Shown here: in pieces, positions 8,664 through 16,169 of the stretch
Position numbering within the stretch: the stretch's first letter is position 1
How the letters are laid out: each line of letters begins with the position of its first letter
Source of the DNA: Inquilinus ginsengisoli_A
GTDB lineage: Bacteria > Pseudomonadota > Alphaproteobacteria > DSM-16000 > Inquilinaceae
NCBI RefSeq assembly: GCF_031453975.1
Contig: NZ_JAVDPW010000003.1
Location: 372,001-436,000, forward strand
Direction: 5' to 3'
DNA length: 64,000 nucleotides
The notes under the pieces: model-generated
Database searches by the model: none
Seen by the model: the letters and a program-made list of their open reading frames with translations, nothing else
Told to the model about the DNA's origin: nothing
Translations under genes and position numbers: made by a program

Positions 8664-8831
8664 ATGCGCTCCATGACCTTTGCCATCGCCCTGATCGGGC
8701 TTCCGCTCCTTGGGGCCTGCACGGTGAACAACCAGCCGCCGGACAAGCCGACGACGGTCGTGACCCAGCCGGCGCCGACCACCACCTATGTCGCCCCGGC
8801 GACGCGGACGGTGGTGACCCCGGCCTACTAA
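8664..8831 (+). CDS. Small lipoprotein, paralogue of the one at 8187
   Basis: A 55-residue predicted lipoprotein with a clean lipobox, LLGAC, at residue 19. After the cysteine, TVNNQPPDKPTTVVTQPAP matches the 8187 protein at nearly every position, and both end in VVTPAY, so the two arose by duplication. The ATG at 8664 is preceded by GGAGG. This copy has lost about eight residues of the central Thr/Val stretch. Function is unknown. Confidence 0.75.
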   Translation: MRSMTFAIALIGLPLLGACTVNNQPPDKPTTVVTQPAPTTTYVAPATRTVVTPAY

Positions 8832-8889
8832 GGCCAAGCCCTGACGCGCCGGCACGGGCCGCCCGAAGACGGGTCGCCCGCGCCGCGCT

Positions 8890-10692
8890 TCACTGCGTGT
8901 GATGGGACTCGGCCAGGGCGTAGACCGGCGTCGGGATCCCGGCCTCCCTCGCCTTGATCTGCAGGGCCAGGGCCCGGGAGAACAGCCGCGAGGTGGAGAA
9001 GTTCCCGCCGTGGAACCACAGCGCCTTCTGCTGGGTCGGTTTCCACAGGTTCCTCAATTCCCCCTCCCATGGCCCGGGGTCGCCGCGCACGCCGGAGCCC
9101 AGGCCGTAGATCTTCCCGACCTTCTCCACCATCTCTGGCGGCAGCACCTGTGCCGCCCAGCCGCCCGCCGGCGAGAAGCCGGTGGCGTAGACGATGACGT
9201 CGGCCGGGATCTCGCTGCCGTCGCTCAGCACCACGCTGTGCGCGCGAATGGTCTCGATGTTGACGCCGCTCCGCACCTTGATGCTGCCATTGGCGATCAG
9301 CTCCGACGCCCCGACATCCATGTAGTAGCCGGATGCGCGGCGGTACAGCTGCGGGATGATGCCGGAATGGTCCTCGCCATCCGTCAGCAGGAAGCCCGCC
9401 TTTTCCAGCCTGGCGTAGAACGCGGCTTCCTGCTGCTGCAGCTTCGCCGTCAGCGGCACCTGCAGCTGCGCCTGCAGCCGGAAGGGGGTGGAGGCGAACA
9501 ACAGGTCCGCCCGGTCCGGCGTCATGCCCTGCGCCACCGCCGCGTCGGAATACAGGCTGCCGATGGTCTGCATCAGCCAGGGCAGCCGGACGACGATGGT
9601 CGGGGTGCGCTGGATCATGGTGACGTCGGCCCCGGCCTCCCACAGCGCGGCGCAGATGTCATGGCCGGAGGTGTTGGCGCCGACCACGACGCAGCGCCGG
9701 CCCTTGTAGGCCGGGCCGCCGCGATGGGCGCTGGCATGGTGCTGCTCGCCCTTGAAATCCGCCGCGCCGGGGAACTTCGGGACGTTCGGCGGCCCGGACA
9801 GGCCGCTGGCGAAGACCAGCTGCTTGGGCCGCAGCGTCATGACGCGGCCGCCGCGGATGACCTCGACCCGCCATTCGTCGTGCTCCTCGTCGAACACCGC
9901 GCTGCGGCATTCGGTGCCGGTCCAGATGTCCAGCTCCATCAGCGCGGCATAGGCATCCAGCCACGCCGCCACCTGGTCCTTGGACCGGAACACCGGCCAG
10001 CCCGTGGGATAGGACAGGTACGGCATCTCGTCGAACAGCACCGGCGAATGCAGCATCAGCGCGTCATAGCGGTTGCGCCATGTGTCCGACGGCCGCTCCA
10101 GCCGGTCGATCAGCAGCGTCGGCACGCCGAGATGCTTGAGACGGGCACCCAGCGCCAGCCCGGCATGGCCGGCGCCGACGACCAGGCAGTAGGGCTGCCG
10201 GGTGGTGCCGATCTCCGCCTGCTCCTGCGCCTTCCGCACCGCAGGGGACGGGCGGCCCGCCTGGTAGGCCAGCGACACCCCCAGCGGGCGTCCAGTGCCG
10301 ATCGCCTCCTCATGGCCCTTCAGCCCGGTCATCGCGGTCAGCAGGGTCCAGCAGCGGCCATCCCGCAGCCGGACGACGCCGCTGCCCCGCGCCACCGCCG
10401 TCTCGAACGTCACGGCGCCCTCGACCACGCCGTCGACCAGCCGGGCCGGACCATCCGCCTTCCAGGCGCTGGGGGCGGCGCCGGCGAGGCACGCCTCGAG
10501 CAGGCTGCGGATCGCATCCTGGCCATCCGCGGTGTGGATGTTCCAGGTGAAGGCGACGATGTCGCGCCAATAGGCGTCGGGCAGGAACAGGGCCATCGCC
10601 GCGGCGACATCGTTGCGGGACAGCGCACCGTCGAATTCCTGGAGCCAGCGTGCCAGCAGCTCGTCCGGCGAAACAGAAACCAACGTATCCAT
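8890..10692 (-). CDS. Flavin-containing monooxygenase with N-terminal NTF2-like domain
   Basis: A 600-residue protein. Residues 1 to about 130 look like an NTF2/SnoaL-type domain (SRNDVAAAMALFLPDAYWRD). The rest is an FMO-like NAD(P)H-dependent flavoprotein: FAD motif VVGAGHAGLALGARL at 171-185, FMO-type ASGLSGPPNVPKFPG, and NADPH motif CVVVGANTSGHDICAALW. It should insert one oxygen into a nitrogen, sulfur or carbonyl substrate. It lies directly downstream of the TetR-Rieske fusion gene on the same strand with a 91-base gap, so the two oxygenases may act in one pathway. The start at 10692 is the only good one. The substrate is unknown. Confidence 0.88.
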   Translation of the reverse strand: MDTLVSVSPDELLARWLQEFDGALSRNDVAAAMALFLPDAYWRDIVAFTWNIHTADGQDAIRSLLEACLAGAAPSAWKADGPARLVDGVVEGAVTFETAVARGSGVVRLRDGRCWTLLTAMTGLKGHEEAIGTGRPLGVSLAYQAGRPSPAVRKAQEQAEIGTTRQPYCLVVGAGHAGLALGARLKHLGVPTLLIDRLERPSDTWRNRYDALMLHSPVLFDEMPYLSYPTGWPVFRSKDQVAAWLDAYAALMELDIWTGTECRSAVFDEEHDEWRVEVIRGGRVMTLRPKQLVFASGLSGPPNVPKFPGAADFKGEQHHASAHRGGPAYKGRRCVVVGANTSGHDICAALWEAGADVTMIQRTPTIVVRLPWLMQTIGSLYSDAAVAQGMTPDRADLLFASTPFRLQAQLQVPLTAKLQQQEAAFYARLEKAGFLLTDGEDHSGIIPQLYRRASGYYMDVGASELIANGSIKVRSGVNIETIRAHSVVLSDGSEIPADVIVYATGFSPAGGWAAQVLPPEMVEKVGKIYGLGSGVRGDPGPWEGELRNLWKPTQQKALWFHGGNFSTSRLFSRALALQIKAREAGIPTPVYALAESHHTQ

Positions 10693-10783
10693 GGGACAAC
10701 CGACCGTCTGATGTGAAGATCGTCCCTGGCTAGGCCCGCCGCGTTACCTTCTCATGTCCGCGCGGGTTACCGCTGCAACCCCC

Positions 10784-12559
10784 TCACAGCGCCATCCCGG
10801 GCATGTCCTGCCGGATCCAGCCCTGGAAGGCGCGCAGGTTGATCTCCTTCTCGCCCAGCACGCCGGCGCCATAGGCCGAGCCGGCGAGGCCCTGCTGCAC
10901 CGACCGGATCAGTGCGGCATCTTCGTCATGCACCCGGTTGTTCACCCGCAGGTTCAGCCGCCGCGTCACCTGCATGGCGCGGCGGTCGTCCGGCCGGGCA
11001 TAGGCCCGCCAGCGCAGGATCGAACGGCCGGGGCCGGCGGGCAGGATGTGGAAATAGTCCAGCATGTCGGGATACAGCTCCAGCGACACCGCCGGATACA
11101 GGAACAGATAGGTCCAGCGCCGCTGCAGCGCCTCCGGCAGATGCGGCACGTCGGGCAGGGCCCGGGCATAGGCGCGGGTCGACCAGCCGCCATCCGGGTC
11201 GCGGCGCAGCGCGTGGCTCAGCCGGATCGTCCGGGTCTCGTCATCCGGCTCGCGGTCATAGGCGCCGGACATCAGCCCGAACAGGCCGGGATGGCCGGTC
11301 GGGAAGTGGTAGTCCTCGAGGTAGTTGTCCCAGACGTTCTTCCAGTCGGCGTCGATCCCGCCGATCCAGTAGTCGGCGATCGGCACCATCTCCTCGATCC
11401 GGTGCGCCGCCAGCTCTGCGGCATAGGGGGCATAGCGCTCGGCCACCGACGGGCCGCCACCCCGGAAGCGCAGGAAGACGAAGCCGGCGAACACCTCGCT
11501 GTCCAGCGGCACCAGGCCGAGGCCCGAGGTCTCGATCTCCGGGAAGGTCTTGGCCGCCGCCACGGCGCGCAAGCGTCCGTCCCAGGCATAGCACCAGGCG
11601 TGGTAGGGGCAGCGGATCAGGCCGCTGCAATGGCCGTCGCGGCCTTCCAGCACGGCATGGGCGCGGTGGCGGCAGACATTGTGGAAGGCGCGGATGCCGC
11701 CATTCTCGCCGCGGATGACGAAGGCGCGCTCGCCCAGCGCCTCGAAGGTGACGTAGTCGCCGGGGTTCGGCAGCTCCGACACATGCGCGACGAGGTGCCA
11801 GGCCGGCCGGTGGATGCGCTCGATCTCGGCGGCGTGGAAATCGGGATCGGCATAGGTCCAGCCGGGCAAGGTGGCGGGCAGGGCGGAGGATGCGGGGGCA
11901 TCCTCCTCGGCCACCAGGCGCAGCCGGGCCGGGGCTGCGAATTCCGCCGGGAACAGGTTGGCGAGGTAGCGGCGGCAGGTGTCGGCGGCATCGTCCCAGT
12001 CGAAGGCCTCGTGCTGCACCAGCGCCTCCTGCGACAGGGCGTCGACCAGCCCGCACAGGCCCAGCGCCGCGGCGCGCAGCTCGATCCTTGCGCCGGTGCG
12101 CTCCGCCAGCTCCGCCATCAGCGCATGCACCGCGTCGTAGAAGGCGCGGTCGGAGGTGCCGACGATCGCCATGTAGTCGTCGCGCGCCCGGCTTTCGCCC
12201 CAGAAGGCGTACCACACCGCCAGCCGCTCCAGGCTGGCCACCTCGGGGTCGAAGCTGGCGCGGATCAGCGCCATCAGCGCCGCCTCCGGCGCCCGGCCGG
12301 CCGTCGCCACCGCGCTTTCGCACAGGGTGCGATAGGTCTCGGCCATGCGCGACAGCGTCGCCTGCAGCAGTTCCTGCTTCGACTTGAAGTGGAAATTGAC
12401 CATGCCGGCGGTCAGGCCGGCCAGGCTGGCCACCTTGCTCAGCGTGATGTTGGACAGGCCGTGCTCGGCGATCGCCGTGATCGCGGCCTCGATCAGCTGT
12501 TCGCGCCGCGCATCCTGCGGCAACCGCGCCCGGACCCGGCTTTCCAGGACGTCATCCAT
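10784..12559 (-). CDS. TetR-type regulator fused in frame to a Rieske oxygenase alpha subunit
   Basis: A 591-residue protein with two unrelated domains. Residues 1 to about 205 form a complete BetI-like TetR protein (LIEAAITAIAEHGLSNITLS, then AGMVNFHFKSKQELL) with the motif VWYAFWGESRARDDY. After a linker near 208-230 comes a Rieske non-haem iron oxygenase. The [2Fe-2S] ligands are C296, H298, C317 and H320. The mononuclear iron site is H418, H423 and probably D547, and E415 is at the inter-subunit bridge position. That glutamate, rather than aspartate, is the arrangement seen in carnitine and other quaternary-amine oxygenases. No internal ATG lies at the domain junction. The upstream region carries the same half-site as the 1.6-kb TetR operator. 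An amine oxygenase that also regulates its own gene is an inference. Confidence 0.85.
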   Translation of the reverse strand: MDDVLESRVRARLPQDARREQLIEAAITAIAEHGLSNITLSKVASLAGLTAGMVNFHFKSKQELLQATLSRMAETYRTLCESAVATAGRAPEAALMALIRASFDPEVASLERLAVWYAFWGESRARDDYMAIVGTSDRAFYDAVHALMAELAERTGARIELRAAALGLCGLVDALSQEALVQHEAFDWDDAADTCRRYLANLFPAEFAAPARLRLVAEEDAPASSALPATLPGWTYADPDFHAAEIERIHRPAWHLVAHVSELPNPGDYVTFEALGERAFVIRGENGGIRAFHNVCRHRAHAVLEGRDGHCSGLIRCPYHAWCYAWDGRLRAVAAAKTFPEIETSGLGLVPLDSEVFAGFVFLRFRGGGPSVAERYAPYAAELAAHRIEEMVPIADYWIGGIDADWKNVWDNYLEDYHFPTGHPGLFGLMSGAYDREPDDETRTIRLSHALRRDPDGGWSTRAYARALPDVPHLPEALQRRWTYLFLYPAVSLELYPDMLDYFHILPAGPGRSILRWRAYARPDDRRAMQVTRRLNLRVNNRVHDEDAALIRSVQQGLAGSAYGAGVLGEKEINLRAFQGWIRQDMPGMAL

Positions 12560-12589
12560 CCCCGCCTCCCGACTGGCCGTTCGATCCTT

Positions 12590-12620
12590 ATTGAATGATT
12601 ATTTTATTGAATCGAATGAC
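12590..12620. promoter_or_regulatory. Repeated ATTGAAT half-sites upstream of the TetR-Rieske gene
   Basis: ATTGAATGATT at 12590-12600 and ATTGAATCGAATGAC at 12606-12620 lie 31-61 bases upstream of the fusion gene start (12559, minus strand). They share ATTGAATGA with the perfect inverted repeat at 1609-1659, beside the other TetR gene. The segment is strikingly A+T-rich for this genome, as expected for a promoter and operator. Confidence 0.55.
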
Positions 12621-12643
12621 TGTTTGGCAAGGGCCTGCTCATT

Positions 12644-12724
12644 CGTCATTGCGAGCGCAGCGAAGCAATCCATGCCAGGCGGCGCCATGGATTGCTTCGT
12701 CGGCTTCGCCTCCTCGCAATGACG
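12644..12724. repeat. Family B 81-bp repeat, left copy (inverted relative to 14187)
   Basis: The element begins CGTCATTGCGAGCGCAGCG and ends CCTCGCAATGACG, and is itself nearly palindromic (GCGAAGCAATCCATG ... CATGGATTGCTTCG). By eye, all 81 bases equal the reverse complement of 14187-14267. The two copies bracket the 8-oxoguanine deaminase gene. Confidence 0.9.
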
Positions 12725-12748
12725 GCGAAGGGGTGAAGGCGGATCGGA

Positions 12749-14086
12749 TCAGCCCGCCTGCATCCGCGCCGCCAGCGCCTGGTGGCTGCGGATCAAAGTG
12801 GGCAGGTCGAGGCCGGGGATGGCGCCCTGCCGCACCCGCCAGGCGCCGCCGACCATGACGTAGTCGGCCCGGTGGGCGCCGCACAGCACCAGCGCCGCCA
12901 GCGGGTCGCCATGGCCGGCGAAGCGCAGCTCGTCCAGCGCGAACAGGGCGAGATCGGCCTGCTGGCCCGGCGCGATGACACCGAGATCCGGCCGGCCGAG
13001 GCAGGCGGCGGATCCCGCGGTGGCCCAGCGCAGGGCGTCGCGATGGCTGATCGCGGTCACGCCGTAGTGGAGCCGCTGCAGCAGGAAGGCGGCGCGCACC
13101 TCCTGCATCAGGTTCGAGCCGTCATTGGAGGCGGAGCCGTCGACGCCGAGGCCGACGCTCATGCCCGCGCGCTCCATGCCGTGCACCGGGCAATGACCGG
13201 AGGCCAGCGTCTGGTTCGAGCAGGGGCAATGCGTCACCGCCGTGCCGGCCCGGGCCAGCCGGCCGATCTCGGACGGGTCGAAATGGATGCCGTGGGCCAG
13301 CCAGGTGCGGGGGCCCAGCCAGCCGCATTCCTCCAGATAGTCCAGCGGCCGGCAGCCGAATTTCTCCACGCAGAAGCGGTTCTCGTCCTCGGTCTCGGCC
13401 AGATGGGTGTGCAGCCGGACGTCGTGCCGCCCTGCCAGCTCGGCCGTGCGCCGCATCAGCGATCCGGTGACCGAGAAAGGCGAGCAGGGGGCCAGCGCGA
13501 TCTGGATCATGGCGCCGTCGCCGGGCTGGTGGTGCGCCGCGATCAGCCTTTCGCTGTCGGCCAGGATTTCATCCTCGTCCTGCACCACGCTGTCCGGCGG
13601 CAGGCCGCCGTCGCGCACCGACAGGTTCATCGAACCGCGCGTCAGCATGGCGCGGAGGCCGAGCGACCGCGCCACCTCGACCTCGATGTCGATGGCGTGC
13701 TCCAGCCCGTCCGGGAACACGTAGTGGTGGTCCGAGGTGGTGGTGCAGCCGGACAGCAGCAGCTCCGCCATCGCCACGGTGACGGCGCTGCGCAGCGCCT
13801 CCGGGTCCAGCCGGGCCCAGACCGGGTACAGCGCCTGCAGCCAGGGGAACAGCTCGCGGTCCAGCGCCGCCGGCAGGGCCCGGGTCAGGGTCTGGTAGAA
13901 GTGGTGGTGGGTGTTGATCAGCCCGGGCAGGATGACATGGGCGCCGGCGTCGAACACGCTGTCGACCGGCGCGGCGGGCTCGCGCCCCGCCGGCACCAGC
14001 TCGGCGATGCGGCCGTCCTCGACCACCACGCCGCGCTCGGCGTCCTCCGCCAGGATCGCCAGCGGGTCCCTGATCCACAGCCGCAT
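12749..14086 (-). CDS. 8-oxoguanine deaminase-like amidohydrolase
   Basis: A 445-residue metal-dependent amidohydrolase, probably converting 8-oxoguanine (and possibly related purines or triazines) to urate plus ammonia. Metal ligands are visible in PGLINTHHHFYQTL, RLHTHLAETEDENRF, WLAHGIHF and the distal GLGVDGSASNDGS. TTTSDHHYVFPDGLEHAID is characteristic of the 8-oxoguanine deaminase branch, as opposed to guanine deaminase, which is encoded separately at 19000. It sits in the purine cluster downstream of glxR, flanked on both sides by perfect inverted copies of family B repeat, so it may have moved as a unit. Related chlorohydrolases are an alternative. Confidence 0.85.
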   Translation of the reverse strand: MRLWIRDPLAILAEDAERGVVVEDGRIAELVPAGREPAAPVDSVFDAGAHVILPGLINTHHHFYQTLTRALPAALDRELFPWLQALYPVWARLDPEALRSAVTVAMAELLLSGCTTTSDHHYVFPDGLEHAIDIEVEVARSLGLRAMLTRGSMNLSVRDGGLPPDSVVQDEDEILADSERLIAAHHQPGDGAMIQIALAPCSPFSVTGSLMRRTAELAGRHDVRLHTHLAETEDENRFCVEKFGCRPLDYLEECGWLGPRTWLAHGIHFDPSEIGRLARAGTAVTHCPCSNQTLASGHCPVHGMERAGMSVGLGVDGSASNDGSNLMQEVRAAFLLQRLHYGVTAISHRDALRWATAGSAACLGRPDLGVIAPGQQADLALFALDELRFAGHGDPLAALVLCGAHRADYVMVGGAWRVRQGAIPGLDLPTLIRSHQALAARMQAG

Positions 14087-14186
14087 CGCACGCCTCCGAT
14101 CCTGTCGGCGGGAAGCCTAGCACCGAACGGCGGAGGTGGGAGGGGCGGCGGATTTGAAGGAGCTTCAAACGGAGACGCACCCCCTT

Positions 14187-14267
14187 CGTCATTGCGAGGA
14201 GGCGAAGCCGACGAAGCAATCCATGGCGCCGCCTGGCATGGATTGCTTCGCTGCGCTCGCAATGACG
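14187..14267. repeat. Family B 81-bp repeat, right copy (inverted relative to 12644)
   Basis: Identical by eye over 81 bases to the reverse complement of 12644-12724. It lies between the 8-oxoguanine deaminase start and the glxR stop. Internal inverted arms are CGAAGCAATCCATGG and CATGGATTGCTTCG. Confidence 0.9.
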
Positions 14268-14277
14268 ATTCAGGAAG

Positions 14278-15186
14278 TCACGCCGCGTCCTGCTGCTGCG
14301 TTGCCGGGCCGGCGATCTCGAAATCGGCCTGGCGCTCCAGCACCTTGAGGATGGCGGAATGGTCCCAGGCGGCGCCCCCTTGGGCGACCGCGGCGTGCAG
14401 CAGCTGCTGGGTCGCCGCGGTGTTCGGCAGCGGCACGCCCAGCGCCCTGGCGCCGTCCAGCGCCAGGGCCAGGTCCTTCTGGTGCAGGGCGATGCGGAAG
14501 CCCGGCGCGAAGTTGCGCTGGATCATGCGCTCGCCATGCACCTCGAGGATGCGGGAGGCGGCGAAACCGCCCATCAGCGCCTGGCGCACCCGGGCCGGGT
14601 CGGCGCCGGCCTTGGCCGCGAACAGCAGGGCCTCGGCCACCGCCTCGATGGTCAAAGCGACGATGATCTGGTTGGCGACCTTGGTGGTCTGGCCGTCGCC
14701 GTTGCCGCCGACCAGGGTGACGTTCTTGCCCATCGCCTCGAACAGCGGCTTCACCCGGTCGAAGGCGGCCTGCGGCCCGCCGACCATGATGGTCAGGCTG
14801 GCGGCCTTGGCGCCGACTTCGCCGCCCGAGACCGGGGCATCGAGATAGTCGCAGCCCAGGGCGTTGATCCTTTCGGCGAAGCCCTTGGTCGCGATCGGCG
14901 AGATCGAGCTCATGTCGACCACGATCTTGCCCGGCGACAGGCCTTCGGCGACGCCGCCGGGGCCGAACAGCGCCGCCTCCACATGCGGCGTGTCGGGCAC
15001 CATGGTGATGACGATGTCGGCCCGCCCGGCGGCTTCGGCGGCGGAGGACGCGGCGATGGCGCCCTTGGCCACCAGCTCCTCCGGCACGCCGGTGATGTCG
15101 TGCAGCACCAGGCTGTCCCCGGCGGCGATCAGGTGGCCGGCCATGGGGCGGCCCATGATGCCGAGACCGATGAAGGCGACGTTCAT
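14278..15186 (-). CDS. glxR: 2-hydroxy-3-oxopropionate (tartronate semialdehyde) reductase
   Basis: A 302-residue beta-hydroxyacid dehydrogenase that reduces tartronate semialdehyde to D-glycerate with NAD(P)H. The Rossmann motif is FIGLGIMGRPMAGHL at residues 5-19. The substrate motif is DAPVSGGEVGA (about residue 116) and the catalytic-lysine helix is GQTTKVANQIIVAL. It lies downstream of gcl and hyi on the same strand, separated from hyi by a family A repeat, and completes the glyoxylate-to-glycerate route. GarR-type function is equivalent; the symbol follows the gcl-hyi-glxR context. Confidence 0.92.
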   Translation of the reverse strand: MNVAFIGLGIMGRPMAGHLIAAGDSLVLHDITGVPEELVAKGAIAASSAAEAAGRADIVITMVPDTPHVEAALFGPGGVAEGLSPGKIVVDMSSISPIATKGFAERINALGCDYLDAPVSGGEVGAKAASLTIMVGGPQAAFDRVKPLFEAMGKNVTLVGGNGDGQTTKVANQIIVALTIEAVAEALLFAAKAGADPARVRQALMGGFAASRILEVHGERMIQRNFAPGFRIALHQKDLALALDGARALGVPLPNTAATQQLLHAAVAQGGAAWDHSAILKVLERQADFEIAGPATQQQDAA

Positions 15187-15240
15187 GGCGAACTCCTATC
15201 AGGAGAGGAAGTGGAGGCACCGAAGCCGCCTCCTTTCTCT

Positions 15241-15332
15241 TGTCATCCTCGGGCTTGACCCGAGGATCCAGGGACTGCCAAAGCCGTTCTGGGTGGCCCC
15301 TGGATTGCCGGGTCAAGCCCGGCAATGACAAA
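15241..15332. repeat. Family A paired-palindrome repeat, copy 2
   Basis: The left end is CCTCGGGCTTGACCCGAGG and the right end is TTGCCGGGTCAAGCCCGGC, with inner arms GGATCCAGGG and CCCCTGGATT. It occupies the hyi-glxR gap (minus-strand operon), so the transcript must read through a large hairpin. Confidence 0.85.
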
Positions 15333-15357
15333 CAGAGGGGGCTTGCCGGGGCCTCGG

Positions 15358-16155
15358 CTAAGCCGCGACGGTGGCCTTGGCTCTGTAAAGGTCGAACCAG
15401 CCGAGACCCGCCTCGGTGCCGGATTGCGGCACGTATTCGGCGCCGACCCAGCCGGCGTAGCCGAGCGCGTCGAGCAGGCGGAACAGGAAGGGATAGTGGA
15501 TCTCGCCGGTGCCCGGCTCATGCCGGCCGGGGTTGTCCGCCACCTGGATGTGGCCAATGCGGGACAGCAGCGTCTGCAGTGTCGGGCCCAGGTCTCCCTC
15601 CATGATCTGCATGTGGTAGATGTCGTATTGCAGCTTGGTGTTCGGCGCGTCGACCGCATCCAGCACGTCGAGCGTCTGCTGCGACCCGCTGAGGAAGAAG
15701 CCCGGGATGTCGCGGGTGTTGATCGGCTCGACCAGCAGGTCGATGCCGGCCTCGCCCAAGGCCTTGGCGGCGAAGCGGAGATTGTCGACCAGCGTGTCGC
15801 CCAGCACCGTCTCGGCCACGCCGGCCGGCCGCTTGCCGGCCAGGCAGTTGATCTGGCGGCAGCCCAGTGCGGTGGCGTAGTCGATGGCCTGGCCGACGCC
15901 GTCCTGGAACTCGCCGCGGCGGTCGGGCAAGCAGGCGATGCCGCGCTCGCCCTTGGCCCAGTCGCCGGCCGGCAGGTTGTGCAGCACCTGGGTCAGGCCA
16001 TGGCGCTGCAGCCGCTCGGCCAGCTCCTCCTTCGGGTAGGGGTAGGGGAACAAGTACTCGACCCCGGTGAAGCCGGCCTCCGCGGCCCGGCCGAAGCGGT
16101 CGAGGAAGGGATGCTCGTTGAACAGCATGGTGAGGTTGGCGGCGAAGCGCGGCAT
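15358..16155 (-). CDS. hyi: Hydroxypyruvate isomerase
   Basis: A 265-residue TIM-barrel enzyme of the AP-endonuclease 2/xylose isomerase-like family that interconverts hydroxypyruvate and tartronate semialdehyde. The start MPRFAANLTMLFNEHPFLDR is the typical Hyi N-terminus. Metal-site segments LLVEPINTRDIPGFFL, YDIYHMQIMEGD and HIQVADNPGRHEPGTGEI are all present. The ATG at 16155 is 14 bases downstream of the gcl stop, so the two are co-transcribed. Upstream in-frame ATGs lie inside gcl and were rejected. Confidence 0.92.
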   Translation of the reverse strand: MPRFAANLTMLFNEHPFLDRFGRAAEAGFTGVEYLFPYPYPKEELAERLQRHGLTQVLHNLPAGDWAKGERGIACLPDRRGEFQDGVGQAIDYATALGCRQINCLAGKRPAGVAETVLGDTLVDNLRFAAKALGEAGIDLLVEPINTRDIPGFFLSGSQQTLDVLDAVDAPNTKLQYDIYHMQIMEGDLGPTLQTLLSRIGHIQVADNPGRHEPGTGEIHYPFLFRLLDALGYAGWVGAEYVPQSGTEAGLGWFDLYRAKATVAA

Positions 16156-16169
16156 GGCGGCCTCCGGGC

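Noticed and set aside
10784..12559. Splitting the TetR-Rieske frame into two genes
   Set aside because: No stop, frameshift or suitable start with a ribosome-binding site exists between residues 205 and 235. A GTG in LRLVAEEDA has no upstream purine-rich site.
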